In this document: positions 44,545-53,465 of the stretch, one piece after another
How the letters are laid out: each line of letters begins with the position of its first letter
How positions within the stretch are numbered: the stretch's first letter is position 1
Assembly (NCBI GenBank): GCA_041397725.1
Contig: JAWKVZ010000005.1
Span: 248,001 to 312,000 of the forward strand
Source: JAGRKR01 sp041397725
GTDB taxonomy: Bacteria; Pseudomonadota; Alphaproteobacteria; Rhizobiales; Hyphomicrobiaceae
Direction of reading: 5' to 3'
Length of the DNA: 64,000 nt
Notes under the pieces: generated by a model
Database searches by the model: none
Told to the model about the DNA's origin: nothing
Seen by the model: only the letters and a program-made list of their open reading frames with translations
Translations under genes and position numbers: made by a program

Positions 44545-45525
44545 TCAGGCGTGCCCGACGCGCGGCGTCCGACCGTCTAGAACCTGTTGGAAAGCCTCGC
44601 GGTCGATATTGCCGCCCGACAGGATCACGCCGACGCGGCGGCCTTGCTGCAGCGCGTGCTCCTGCACAAGGGCTGCCAGGCTCGCGGCCCCCGCGCCCTC
44701 GGCGAGGTTGTGCGTGTCCTCGTAGAGCATGCGCATGGCCTCGGCGATCTCGTCCTCGCTGACTGTGACGATCCGGGCAGCGCCCTCGACGATGATGTCG
44801 ATGGCACCCTGGTGCGGAACCCGGCAGGCCACGCCGTCTGCGAACGTCCGCGGGGGTGCGTTCGAGGCCGTGGCGCGGCGGTTGGCGAAGGACAGCGCCA
44901 CGGCCGGCGCCTCTTTCGCAACGACGCCGACGATCTCGGTGTCGAGCCCCAGCAGGTCCCTGGTGGCGATCAGGCCGCAGATGCCGGAGCCCATGCCGAT
45001 CGGTGCGTAGACGGTGTCGAGTGCGCCGCAGGCCCGGAACAGTTCGAAGGCGTAGGTGGCGACGCCGCGGACGAGCCAGGGGTGAAAGGCCGGCACGAAG
45101 TGCAGTCCCTCGGCCGTTGCGAGGCGATCCGCCTCGAGGCGCGCCTCGTCGAAATCGTGGCCGTGCTCGATCAGCCGCGCGCCGAAGGCCGCCATGGCGC
45201 GGTTCTTCTCGCGGCTGTTGCCGTGGGGTACGAGGATCGTCGAGGCGAGGCCGGCCCGGCTGGCGGCCCGGGCGATGGACTGGCCGTGATTGCCGCGTGT
45301 GGCCGTGATCAGGCCGGCCGGTGGCGGCCCCTGTCGCAGCAACTCGTGCACATACACGATGCCACCGCGGATCTTGAAGGCGCCGATCGGCGTGTGGTTC
45401 TCGTGCTTGACCCACACCTCGGCGCCGATGCGCCGCGACAGCAGCGGCCAGTCGTATTGCGGCGTCGCCGGCATCTGGGCGTGGACGAGCGCCACGGCCG
45501 CCTCGAGCTCGCTCAGCGTGAACAT
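44545..45525 (-). CDS. Threonine/serine dehydratase (PLP fold II)
   Basis: 326 residues, without a C-terminal ACT domain, so catabolic/short type. PLP lysine in HTPIGAFKIRGGIVY, phosphate-binding loop IGMGSGICGLIA, and ATRGNHGQSIARAA and EGAGAASLAALV are intact. It deaminates L-threonine or L-serine (or a hydroxy-aspartate analogue) to the 2-oxo acid. Starts 42 bp after the ETF-QO stop on the same strand. In related genomes the TPR gene usually lies close to ETF-QO, so this gene looks like a local insertion. Confidence 0.87.
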   Translation of the reverse strand: MFTLSELEAAVALVHAQMPATPQYDWPLLSRRIGAEVWVKHENHTPIGAFKIRGGIVYVHELLRQGPPPAGLITATRGNHGQSIARAASRAGLASTILVPHGNSREKNRAMAAFGARLIEHGHDFDEARLEADRLATAEGLHFVPAFHPWLVRGVATYAFELFRACGALDTVYAPIGMGSGICGLIATRDLLGLDTEIVGVVAKEAPAVALSFANRRATASNAPPRTFADGVACRVPHQGAIDIIVEGAARIVTVSEDEIAEAMRMLYEDTHNLAEGAGAASLAALVQEHALQQGRRVGVILSGGNIDREAFQQVLDGRTPRVGHA

Positions 45526-45567
45526 GATCGCTCGCCGTCTTTCCCGCGACAGGACAGCGTGTCGCGT

Positions 45568-47247
45568 CTACATGCCCGGATAGTTGGGCCCGCCGCCGCC
45601 TTCGGGGCAGGTCCAGGTGATGTTCTCGGCGGGGTCCTTGATGTCGCACGTCTTGCAGTGCACGCAGTTCTGGGCGTTGATCTGGAAGCGCGGCTTGCCG
45701 TCGTCCCCGTCGACGATCTCATAGACCCCGGCCGGACAATAGCGCTGCGCCGGCTCGGCGTACTCGGGCAGATTGACGGCAACCGGGATCGTGGGATCGG
45801 CCAGCCGCAGATGGATCGGCTGCTCCTCCTCGTGGTTCGTTGCCGAGAACGAGACGCTCGTCAGCTTGTCGAAGGTCAGCACGCCGTCGGGCTTGGGATA
45901 GTCGATGCGCTTGCACTGACTGGCGCGCTTCAACGTGCGCGAGTCCGGCTTGCCGTGCCTCAGCGTATAGCCGAGACCGATGCCGGGAATGATGGTGTTG
46001 AGCCACATGTCCGCGCCCGAGAAGACGGTGCCCAGCGCCGTGCCGAACCGTGAGAGGAACGGCTTGGCGTTGCGGACGGGCTTGAGATCGCGAGCGATTT
46101 CGCTCGTCTGGACGCGATTGCGGTAGGCGGTGAGCAGGTCGTGGCTGCGCTCGGCCGCCATCGCCTCGAATGCCGCCTCGGCGGCGAGGATGCCCGAGAG
46201 GATGGCGTTGTGTGAGCCCTTGATCCTGGGCACGTTGACCATGCCGGCCGCGCAGCCGAGCAGAGCACCGCCTGGGAAGACGAGCTCGGGCATCGATTGC
46301 CAGCCGCCCTCGGTGATGGCGCGCGCGCCATAGGCGATCCGCTTGCCACCCTCGAAGATCGGCGCGATGGCGGCGTGGGTCTTGAAGCGCTGGAACTCAT
46401 CGTAGGGCGAGAGGTAGGGGTTGGTGTAGTTGAGGTGGACCACGAAGCCCACCGCGACGAGGTTCTCGCCGTAGTGGTAGAGAAAGGAGCCGCCACCGGT
46501 CTTGTTGTCGAGCGGCCAGCCGAGCGTGTGCTGGACGAGCCCCTTCCTGTGGTGCTCCGGCTTGACCTCCCACAGCTCCTTGAGGCCGATGCCGTATTTC
46601 TGCGGCTCGCGACCGGCATCGAGCCCGTAGCGGCGCACGAGTTGCTTGGTGAGGGAGCCGCGCGCGCCCTCGCCGATGAGCGTGTAACGCCCGCGCAGCT
46701 CCATGCCGCGGGTGAAGTTGTCGTTCGGCTTGCCGTCGCGCCCGACGCCCATATCGCCCGTGGCGACGCCGACCACCTTGTCGCCGTCGTAGAGAACCTC
46801 GGCGGCAGCGAAGCCGGGGTAGATCTCGACGCCGAGCTCGCCGGCCTGCTCGCCGAGCCAGCGGCAGAGATTGCCGAGGCTGACAATGTAATTGCCGTGA
46901 TTGGACATCAGCGGCGGGAACATGATGTTCGGCAGGCGCAGCTTGCCGGCGGGGCCGAGATAATAGAAGCGGTCCTCCGTCACCTCCGTCTCGACCGGTG
47001 CGCCCTTCTCCTTCCAGTCGGGAACGAGGCGATCGAGGCCGATCGGATCGATGACGGCGCCGGAAAGAATATGCGCGCCGACCTCGGAGCCCTTTTCCAG
47101 GACGACGACGGAAATCTCCCTGTCGTGCTCCGCGGCAAGCTGTTTCAGCCGGATCGCCGCGGCGAGGCCCGCCGGGCCGGCCCCTACGATAACGACATCG
47201 AACTCCATTGCCTCCCGCTCGGGGAGATCGCCGCCCTCGCTTGCCAT
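45568..47247 (-). CDS. Electron transfer flavoprotein-ubiquinone oxidoreductase
   Basis: 559 residues from MASEGGDLPEREAMEFDVV; an ATG 33 bases upstream is in frame, and a later ATG (MEFDVVIVG) is also possible. The FAD dinucleotide motif is VVIVGAGPAGLAAAIRL, the quinone-binding/FAD region includes EKGSEVGAHILSGAVIDP, and the C-terminal 4Fe-4S ferredoxin domain contributes CPAGVYEIVDGDDGKP then NCVHCKTCDIKDP and TWTCPEGG. It transfers electrons from ETF to ubiquinone at the inner membrane during fatty-acid and amino-acid oxidation. Divergent from the uracil-DNA glycosylase gene. Confidence 0.95.
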   Translation of the reverse strand: MASEGGDLPEREAMEFDVVIVGAGPAGLAAAIRLKQLAAEHDREISVVVLEKGSEVGAHILSGAVIDPIGLDRLVPDWKEKGAPVETEVTEDRFYYLGPAGKLRLPNIMFPPLMSNHGNYIVSLGNLCRWLGEQAGELGVEIYPGFAAAEVLYDGDKVVGVATGDMGVGRDGKPNDNFTRGMELRGRYTLIGEGARGSLTKQLVRRYGLDAGREPQKYGIGLKELWEVKPEHHRKGLVQHTLGWPLDNKTGGGSFLYHYGENLVAVGFVVHLNYTNPYLSPYDEFQRFKTHAAIAPIFEGGKRIAYGARAITEGGWQSMPELVFPGGALLGCAAGMVNVPRIKGSHNAILSGILAAEAAFEAMAAERSHDLLTAYRNRVQTSEIARDLKPVRNAKPFLSRFGTALGTVFSGADMWLNTIIPGIGLGYTLRHGKPDSRTLKRASQCKRIDYPKPDGVLTFDKLTSVSFSATNHEEEQPIHLRLADPTIPVAVNLPEYAEPAQRYCPAGVYEIVDGDDGKPRFQINAQNCVHCKTCDIKDPAENITWTCPEGGGGPNYPGM

Positions 47248-47398
47248 GGCCTCGCTGCTTCCTCTCTCGCGCTTTCTCATTTGTCGATAGGTCGTCTATG
47301 CCGCGATCGTCAAGGCATGGGGCGCAGTTTGTCCTGATCGAGGCGCCACGCTCACTGTGGTCTGGCGTCGCTGAGGCTGCTCAAGGTATCGTGGTGTC

Positions 47399-48301
47399 AT
47401 GGAAGAGCCCAAGAGGGAGACGGTGCTGGCCGCGGTGCTGGATTGGTACGCGGCTGTCGGCGTTGATACGTCTCTCGGCGACGAGCCTGTCGACTGGCTG
47501 GCCCGCGGTGACGTGGCGCCGGGCGATGAGCTGCGTCGGCGCCTGGCGGAGCCGGCGGCGGCACCCGCGTCGATGGCGACGCCGTCCAGCGCGCCGTCGC
47601 CCGCACCACCGCGCGCCGCGCCGCCGGGCGGTGCCGACGACAGAGCGCGCCCCGCCATGCAGCAGCGGGCGGCTCTGGCGCCGGATCAGGCGCTCATGGC
47701 GGCCCGCGAGACGGCTCGCACCGCTGCCGACCTCGCGGCACTGGAGGCGGCCTTGGCGTCGTTCGATGGCTGTGGTCTCAAGGCGACGGCAAAGAACCTC
47801 TGCTTCTTCCGTGGCGCGGCGGAGGCGCGGCTGATGATCGTCGGCGAGGCGCCCGGGCGCGACGAGGATATCGAAGGGCGGCCGTTCGTCGGTCGTGCCG
47901 GCCAGCTCCTCGACCGCATGCTCGCGGCCATCGGGCTGGCGGAAGGCGATGTCCACATCACCAACATCGTCTACTGGCGGCCACCGGGCAACAGAACGCC
48001 GACGCCGCAGGAAGCCGAGGTCTGCCGGCCGTTTCTCGAGCGCCAGATCGAGCTGGTCAAACCCGAAGTGGTCCTGCTGCTCGGCGGTGCCGCCGCCAAG
48101 CACATGCTGGGTGTCGCCGACGGGATCATGCGGTTGCGAGGAAGCTGGCGCACCATGCCGCTGGCCAGCGGCGCCCGGCTGCCGGCCATGGCGACGCTGC
48201 ACCCGGCTTACCTCCTGCGCACGCCAGTGGCCAAACGCATGGCCTGGCGCGACCTCCTCGCCGTCGAGGCGCGGTTGAGCCGGGAGGCGGATCGAGCCTA
48301 G
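47399..48301 (+). CDS. Uracil-DNA glycosylase, family 4-type
   Basis: 300 residues. A variable Ala/Pro-rich N-terminal linker (to about residue 100) precedes the catalytic domain. Motif A is VGEAPGRDEDIEGRPFVG, followed by GQLLDRML, HITNIVYWRPPGNRTPTPQE, and motif B HPAYLLR. Cys residues in GCGLKATAKNLCFF and AEVCRPF are in the places used for the 4Fe-4S cluster of family 4. It excises uracil from DNA. Divergent from ETF-QO, a common rhizobial order. Confidence 0.92.
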   Translation: MEEPKRETVLAAVLDWYAAVGVDTSLGDEPVDWLARGDVAPGDELRRRLAEPAAAPASMATPSSAPSPAPPRAAPPGGADDRARPAMQQRAALAPDQALMAARETARTAADLAALEAALASFDGCGLKATAKNLCFFRGAAEARLMIVGEAPGRDEDIEGRPFVGRAGQLLDRMLAAIGLAEGDVHITNIVYWRPPGNRTPTPQEAEVCRPFLERQIELVKPEVVLLLGGAAAKHMLGVADGIMRLRGSWRTMPLASGARLPAMATLHPAYLLRTPVAKRMAWRDLLAVEARLSREADRA

Positions 48302-48434
48302 AGTGTGTGAGGGGCACCTCGGCGCCCCATCGAGAGCAAGACCCTTAACCCAGATCCACCAGACGGGGCGGGCTCGGTTCAGAGCCCCGCGCCGACGACC
48401 ACGCACGATCCTCAGCGCAGACAGGAGGCCGACC

Positions 48435-49277
48435 ATGCCGGACCACGACAAGACAACGCTCGACCTCCTCGTCCATCGCTTCGGGGACGATGCCCGCGAG
48501 ACGCTTTCGGGCATGCAGGGCGGCGAACGGCTTGCGACCATGGCGGCGCGGCGCTCGCATCGGCGCTTCCTGCCGGAGCGTATACCGTTGGCGACGCTCG
48601 AGGGCCTGGCGGCCGTGGCGCTCTGCGCGCCGAGCAAGAGCGACATGCAGGCGCGCGATATCGTCATCGTCAAGGACGAGACGCAGCGCCGCAAGATCGA
48701 TGCGCTCCTCGTCGAGCAGACCTGGGTCGCCGGCGCACCGGAGCTTCTGGTGTTCTGCGGCAACAATCACCGGCAGAGGCTCATTCACGATTGGCGCGAC
48801 AAGCCTTTCGCCAACGATCATCTGGACGCCTTCTTCAACGCCGCCGTCGATGCCGGCATCCTGCTCTCGGCATTCGTCATTGCCGCGGAAGCCATCGGTC
48901 TCGGCTGCTGTGCGATCAGTGCCATCCGCAACCATTCCAGCGAGGTCTCCGACATTCTCGGGCTTCCCGATCACGTCTTTCCCGTTGCCGGCCTCGGTGT
49001 CGGCCGCCCATCCGCCGAAGGGCACATCAGCCTCAGGCTGCCGCTGGACGTGACGGTCCATGTCGATCGTTATGGTGAGGAAAACCTGAAAACGGCGATT
49101 AATGATTACGATGCGCGCAGAGCGCAGGTGCAGCCCTTCCGTTCACAACGAGAAGTAGAGAAATTCGGCGAGAGCGCGCTCTATGGCTGGTCCGAGGACA
49201 AGGCGCGGCAGTACTCCAAGCCGGAACGCGCGGACTTCGGCGCCTTCGTGCGCGCCAAAGGGTTCAAATTGGATTGA
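48435..49277 (+). CDS. Nitroreductase family protein (NfsA/FMN reductase-like)
   Basis: 280 residues from MPDHDKTTLDLLVHRFG, strong SD AGGAGG. The FMN-binding pattern RRSHRRFLPERIPLATLEGL with APSKSDMQARDIVIV, then the conserved IGLGCCAISAIRNHSSEV and GLGVGRPSAEGHISLRLPLD are typical of oxygen-insensitive, NADPH-dependent nitro/flavin reductases. C-terminal 40 residues (PERADFGAFVRAKGFKLD) extend the dimer. Cytoplasmic. The natural substrate is not known; quinones or nitroaromatics are family examples. Confidence 0.9.
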   Translation: MPDHDKTTLDLLVHRFGDDARETLSGMQGGERLATMAARRSHRRFLPERIPLATLEGLAAVALCAPSKSDMQARDIVIVKDETQRRKIDALLVEQTWVAGAPELLVFCGNNHRQRLIHDWRDKPFANDHLDAFFNAAVDAGILLSAFVIAAEAIGLGCCAISAIRNHSSEVSDILGLPDHVFPVAGLGVGRPSAEGHISLRLPLDVTVHVDRYGEENLKTAINDYDARRAQVQPFRSQREVEKFGESALYGWSEDKARQYSKPERADFGAFVRAKGFKLD

Positions 49278-49390
49278 ATTTGAACGGAACACGTAAAGGC
49301 ATCGCAACGATTGTCGGTTACCACTGAGCGTACGACTTGTCGGAGGGGTGGTCCGACGAGAGTCTGACACAAGTCAGTGGGGACGAGATC

Positions 49391-49924
49391 GTGCGTGTCG
49401 ATTTCACATATCTGCGGCCGGTGCCCGTGCTGTTCGTGCGTGCCGTTGGGCCGTACAAGGAGTCGAGCGTGGCGGCCTGGGAGGCCATGATCGCCTGGCT
49501 CGAGAAGAACGAGCTCAAGAGCTCGGTCAAGCGCGCCGTCGGCTTCGGGCAGGACAACCCGCGCAGCATCGAGCCGGACGCTCTTCGCTATGACGCGTGC
49601 GTCGAGCTGTCCGTTCCCATGCGCGAGGATCCCGACAACGGCATCCGCATGAACCCGCTGCCGGGCGGCGTCTACGCGGTTTTCCGTCACCAGGGCGCCT
49701 ACAGCCTGATCGGCAAGTCGTTCTCGCGGATGTGCCACGAATGGGCGCCGACATCGGGCCTCGAGGTCGACTATCGCCGGCCGTTCCTCGAGATGTACCT
49801 GAACGATCCGGCGATCACGCCGGACGATGATCGACTGTGCGATCTCTGCGTGCCGGTCGCGCCGGTGGCCAATGCGCCGCGTCAGGACCCCTCGCTCATG
49901 CGCGCACCGGCGGTCCTGCGCTGA
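49391..49924 (+). CDS. Stand-alone GyrI-like small-molecule-binding protein
   Basis: 177 residues from GTG 49391; the frame is open to a TTG at 49337 but that has no SD, whereas GGGGA precedes 49391. The domain is the GyrI/AraC-effector-binding fold (VDFTYLRPVPVLFVRAVGPY, RYDACVELSVP, LPGGVYAVFRHQGAYSLIGKSF, FLEMYLNDP). The usual N-terminal AraC helix-turn-helix is missing, so it is not a transcription factor; stand-alone members bind or hydrolyse small toxic compounds, or inhibit gyrase (SbmC). A Cys pair DRLCDLCVPV lies near the end. Followed by moaB. Confidence 0.78.
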   Translation: MRVDFTYLRPVPVLFVRAVGPYKESSVAAWEAMIAWLEKNELKSSVKRAVGFGQDNPRSIEPDALRYDACVELSVPMREDPDNGIRMNPLPGGVYAVFRHQGAYSLIGKSFSRMCHEWAPTSGLEVDYRRPFLEMYLNDPAITPDDDRLCDLCVPVAPVANAPRQDPSLMRAPAVLR

Positions 49925-50012
49925 GGCATCGCGCCTCGGCTGGGTGCTGCTTGACGCGGCCGCCCGGAACCCGTCTCATGGCCGGCGTGATCCTGTCACG
50001 AGGCCAATTGCC

Positions 50013-50543
50013 ATGCCGAAGCTCGACGAGACGCGACCTTTCCTGCCCGTGCACATCGCCGTCCTCACGGTTTCCGACACGCGCGCGCTGGCGGACGACC
50101 GGTCCGGCCAGGCCCTTGTAGATCTGCTGACGGAGGCGGGCCATGTCCTCGCCGACCGCGCGATCGTGAAAGACGACGTGGCGAATATCCGCGGCAAGGT
50201 CTCGGCGTGGATCGCCGATGCCGGGATCGACGTGGTGTTGACGACGGGCGGCACGGGCTTCACCGGCCGCGATGTCACGCCGGATGCGGTGAAGCCCCTC
50301 TTCGACAAGGAGATCGACGGCTTCTCGACCGTCTTTCACATGGTCTCCTACGAGAAGGTCGGCACCTCGACCATTCAGTCACGTGCCTGCGCCGGGCTGG
50401 CGGGCACGACCTATGTCTTCTGCCTGCCGGGCTCGCCGGGGGCCTGCAAGGACGCCTGGAATGGCATTCTGAAATGGCAGCTCGACAATCGCCATCGGCC
50501 CTGCAACCTCGTCGAGATCATGCCGCGCCTCAGCGAGCGCTGA
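50013..50543 (+). CDS. moaB: Molybdenum cofactor biosynthesis protein MoaB
   Basis: 176 residues from MPKLDETRPFLPVHIAVLT, with ACGAGG upstream. Motifs: LTVSDTRALADDRSGQALVD, VVLTTGGTGFTGRDVTPDAV and FCLPGSPGACKDAWNGIL (quoted within limits), which define the MoaB/MogA family. These adenylylate molybdopterin or bind it in molybdenum-cofactor synthesis. The gene is 88 bp after the GyrI-like gene and converges with the membrane protein at 50.6 kb. Confidence 0.93.
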   Translation: MPKLDETRPFLPVHIAVLTVSDTRALADDRSGQALVDLLTEAGHVLADRAIVKDDVANIRGKVSAWIADAGIDVVLTTGGTGFTGRDVTPDAVKPLFDKEIDGFSTVFHMVSYEKVGTSTIQSRACAGLAGTTYVFCLPGSPGACKDAWNGILKWQLDNRHRPCNLVEIMPRLSER

Positions 50544-50597
50544 CGATCGGCCGCTGACGGTTTTCAGGTGGTGCGGGTGATGTCGAGCGCCGCTCGC

Positions 50598-51386
50598 TCA
50601 CTCGTGCGCGTGGAACTCGTCCTGCTCGGACAGCGCCCGCTGAAGCTCAAGAAGCTCGCGGGTGGCGTTGGCGTTGTCGAAGATCGCCCGGGCGAGTTGC
50701 CCCCAGAAGACAACCGTCAGGCCCAGCACCATCGGCACGACCGCGATCACGACGGCGCCGGCAAGGCCGCCGGCGACGCCGAACAGGCCGCCTTTCATGA
50801 GGCCGCTGCCGAATTGCGTCAGGCTCGCCACGGCGAGCACAGGACCAGCCCCGAACAGCAGCCAGCCGAGCGTGGAGAAGATGCCGGAAACGAGCTTGCC
50901 CGCCTTGTAGTCGTTGACGCGGCCCGGAAGCGCGATCGGCCGCATGGGTGCCAGATACCGTGGCTGCGGCCCGGGACCGTGGGGGGCTTGATGCGGCGAC
51001 GGCGGCATGTGGGCGTGGGGCTGCCCAGGTCGGCCCTGCATCGGCACCATGCCGTCGCGGGCGGACGTTTGTGGCGGCGGTGTCAGCGGCGCCTGCGGGG
51101 CTTCGGACGGGCGGCGTGCCGACGGCGGCTTCGGCGGCGGGGCGTGCCCGGCCTCGCCATTCAGGGCGCCGTTGTGGGTGCCGTTCAGGCGCGGTTGGCC
51201 TTGCGGCGGGGACCCGGGAATGAGGGCAGCGACACGCGCCAGCCCTTCGCGGGCGATCTTGGCCTCCGGCGTCTGGCCATGGTGATCGGCGATGTGCTTG
51301 TAGAACTGGTAGGCGTAGTCGTACTTCTTCTCCGACTCGGCCTTCCGGCCGGCCTCGAGAACCTGGGCGACCGTGAATTGCGTCAT
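50598..51386 (-). CDS. Membrane protein with TPR-like start and proline-rich linker (262 aa)
   Basis: 262 residues. Residues 1-52 form two helices of TPR type (FTVAQVLEAGRKAESEKKYD, AYQFYKHIADHHGQTPEAKI). Residues 57-150 are a Pro/Gly/His-rich linker. Two hydrophobic segments at about 168-188 and 200-228 are separated by a Gly-rich turn, then a charged helical C-terminus (RELLELQRALSEQDEFHAHE). No family recognised. Composition suggests a cytoplasmic sensor/adaptor tethered to the membrane. Monocistronic, convergent with moaB. Confidence 0.75.
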   Translation of the reverse strand: MTQFTVAQVLEAGRKAESEKKYDYAYQFYKHIADHHGQTPEAKIAREGLARVAALIPGSPPQGQPRLNGTHNGALNGEAGHAPPPKPPSARRPSEAPQAPLTPPPQTSARDGMVPMQGRPGQPHAHMPPSPHQAPHGPGPQPRYLAPMRPIALPGRVNDYKAGKLVSGIFSTLGWLLFGAGPVLAVASLTQFGSGLMKGGLFGVAGGLAGAVVIAVVPMVLGLTVVFWGQLARAIFDNANATRELLELQRALSEQDEFHAHE

Positions 51387-51550
51387 GATACAGCGCCCCT
51401 GTCGACGAATATGCTAGGAACCACTATTGCACACGTTATCGCGACTGTCTGTGGCGAGCCAGTGGTGAAGAGCCGCAAATCTGGGAAAAACCTGATCGCG
51501 CCTTGATGGCAATCGCCAGATTGATGCCGGAAATCGGCGCTCGATCCGCC

Positions 51551-52288
51551 TTAATCGGACGCGCTATCTCGCTCATCTGAAACGTTTTCATCAGCTCGCG
51601 GCAGCAGTCGTCGTCCGGCCGTGGCGGCGACCCGTGCAAGGCTCCAGGCATCGTCGACATCATCGAGCTCGGCGGCGCTGGCGACAGGCGTGCCGCGCAG
51701 ATTCTTCAACGTATCGGCGAGTGTGTGGGCGCTCGACCAGCGCACGCCGCCGAAGGGGCGCGGCGCCCGGCGCGTCCGCCTGTAGCCGACGAGATAGAAG
51801 CCACCGTCAGCCGCCGGGCCGAGCACGACGTCGTGGCGGCCGAGCAGCCGGAACGCCTGCGCGATGTGGCGAGGCTCCAGCGCCGGGATGTCGGTGCCGA
51901 CCACGATCACCGGGCCGGGCGGCTGACCCACCAGCAGGCGCTGCATGCGCGTTCCCAGGTCGCCCGCGCCCTGCGGTATGCGGACCGGCCCCGCCGGCCA
52001 CGACCGACCGGCAACCGCCGTATCCGGGGAGACGGCGAGCAGCGTCTGCCAGCGGCGCGAGGCCGACAGCCGGGCCACCACCGAGCCCATGACGTGACGA
52101 TAGAAGTAGGTGGCTCTGACGAGGCCGACCTCGCGCGCCAGCCGGGTCTTGACGTTGCCCATCACGGGCAGCTTGGCCATGATGACCAGGCGACAGCGAA
52201 ACGGCGCCACCCGCTTGGGTGGCGCCGGCCCCACGAGACGAGGGCGAGGTGTGCAGGGCAGGGGTATCCTGCCCGCTCCGCCCAGCAT
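51551..52288 (-). CDS. TIGR04282-type glycosyltransferase (DUF2064)
   Basis: 245 residues if translation starts at the ATG whose A is shared with the TGA of the metallo-hydrolase gene. The nucleotide-binding start is CRLVIMAKLPVMGNVKTRLA, then VIVVGTDIPALEPRHIAQAF and DVVLGPAADGGFYLVGYRR: the pattern of the DUF2064 family labelled 'arsenosugar biosynthesis-associated glycosyltransferase'. It presumably transfers a nucleotide-activated sugar. Preceded by the metallo-hydrolase and, 1.2 kb upstream, by a TIGR04283-type glycosyltransferase. Confidence 0.82.
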   Translation of the reverse strand: MLGGAGRIPLPCTPRPRLVGPAPPKRVAPFRCRLVIMAKLPVMGNVKTRLAREVGLVRATYFYRHVMGSVVARLSASRRWQTLLAVSPDTAVAGRSWPAGPVRIPQGAGDLGTRMQRLLVGQPPGPVIVVGTDIPALEPRHIAQAFRLLGRHDVVLGPAADGGFYLVGYRRTRRAPRPFGGVRWSSAHTLADTLKNLRGTPVASAAELDDVDDAWSLARVAATAGRRLLPRADENVSDERDSASD

Positions 52289-53259
52289 CAGGCCTTCATG
52301 GGCACGAACGCGTAGCCCGAGCCGTCCTTGGCCAGCGTGCCGGCGTTCGGCAAGCCGAAGTGGTAGCCCGCGACGATCGCCTTGTCGGCGACGGCCTGCT
52401 CGAACAGCTTGCGGCGGTTGCTTTCGGCAAGCTTCGGGTCGGCGTCGAAGATCGCCTGCCAGCCGGGATTGCGAACGAACAGCGCAGGGACGTTCGAGGT
52501 GTCGCCCATGATCATGAATTGCTGGCTGCCGGAACTCAGCCGGAATACCGAGTGACCGGGCGTGTGGCCATGGGCGGAGAGCATCGTCACGCCCGGCACG
52601 ACCTCTTTGCCGGCCTCTGCCTGCTTCAGGTTCTTCCAGGTCGGGAAAGTGGCCTGGATGCGCTTTGCGAGGCCCTGGCGCGCGGCCGGAAGCTTGGGGA
52701 TCAGCGCCGGGTCCGTCCAGAACTTGTACTCGGCCGACGGCACGATGATCTCGGCGTTCGGGAACACCTGGGCGTTGGTGCCCTTCGCCATCAGGCCGAA
52801 GATATGGTCGGGATGGAAGTGCGAGATGAGGATCGTCTTGACGGACTTGGCATCGATGCCGGCCGCGGCCATGTGCTTCATCATCAAGCCGGCCTTCGGT
52901 CCGCCGGCCTGACCGCCCGTGCCGGAGTCGACGAGGATGACGTCGCCCTTGATCTTCAGCGCCAGGGCCGTGAAGGTGATCGGCACGAAGGCGTCCGCCA
53001 GCCCGCCCGCCTTGAGCGCCGCCTTGGTCTGGGCGACCGTGGCGTTGCGGATGAACTTGTCGTCGTGGGCCTTCTCCCAGATGCCATCGAAGAGGGAGGT
53101 CACCTCGACATCGCCGACCTTGAAGGTCATGAAGCCCTTCGTCAGGAGATCGCTCTTCGCCTGGGCGGCGTCGATGAAGGTGACGTGCCGGTTCAGTCCG
53201 AAGAGTGCCGCAGCACCCGCGGCGGACAGGACGAGATCGCGGCGAGAGACTTTCAGCAT
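52288..53259 (-). CDS. Tat-exported metallo-beta-lactamase-fold hydrolase
   Basis: 323 residues with AAGGAG seven bases before ATG. A twin-arginine signal (SRRDLVLSAAGAAALFGL) directs folded export. The zinc motif HFHPDH is at 147-152, followed by the later His/Asp ligands in SAHGHTPGHSVFRL and MGDTSN and by AGYHFGLPNAG. This is the pattern of MBL-fold hydrolases of the lactonase/quorum-quenching-like group; the periplasmic substrate is unknown. It overlaps the TIGR04282-type gene by one base, so the two are coupled. Confidence 0.9.
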   Translation of the reverse strand: MLKVSRRDLVLSAAGAAALFGLNRHVTFIDAAQAKSDLLTKGFMTFKVGDVEVTSLFDGIWEKAHDDKFIRNATVAQTKAALKAGGLADAFVPITFTALALKIKGDVILVDSGTGGQAGGPKAGLMMKHMAAAGIDAKSVKTILISHFHPDHIFGLMAKGTNAQVFPNAEIIVPSAEYKFWTDPALIPKLPAARQGLAKRIQATFPTWKNLKQAEAGKEVVPGVTMLSAHGHTPGHSVFRLSSGSQQFMIMGDTSNVPALFVRNPGWQAIFDADPKLAESNRRKLFEQAVADKAIVAGYHFGLPNAGTLAKDGSGYAFVPMKA

Positions 53260-53465
53260 GGTACTGCTCCTTGTCGATCTGCGATGAAATGGCCGGGTGA
53301 CCCGGACCCGGCTCGATCGCCGTAGCGCCGGTCCAAATCTCCGCGCAAACTACGCTACGTTGGCAGGCGCAAGAAGGGCGCCCCTCATGGCGATCACGCC
53401 TATTTGATCGGGAATAATCCGGCAATCGGATTCGTGCAGGCGCGACGTAGGCGGGCCGGTCGGCC

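Noticed and set aside
53292..53312. Hairpin GCCGGGT/ACCCGGC upstream of the MBL-fold gene
   Set aside because: A 7-bp stem in a G+C-rich leader without a T-run or conserved context; likely chance.
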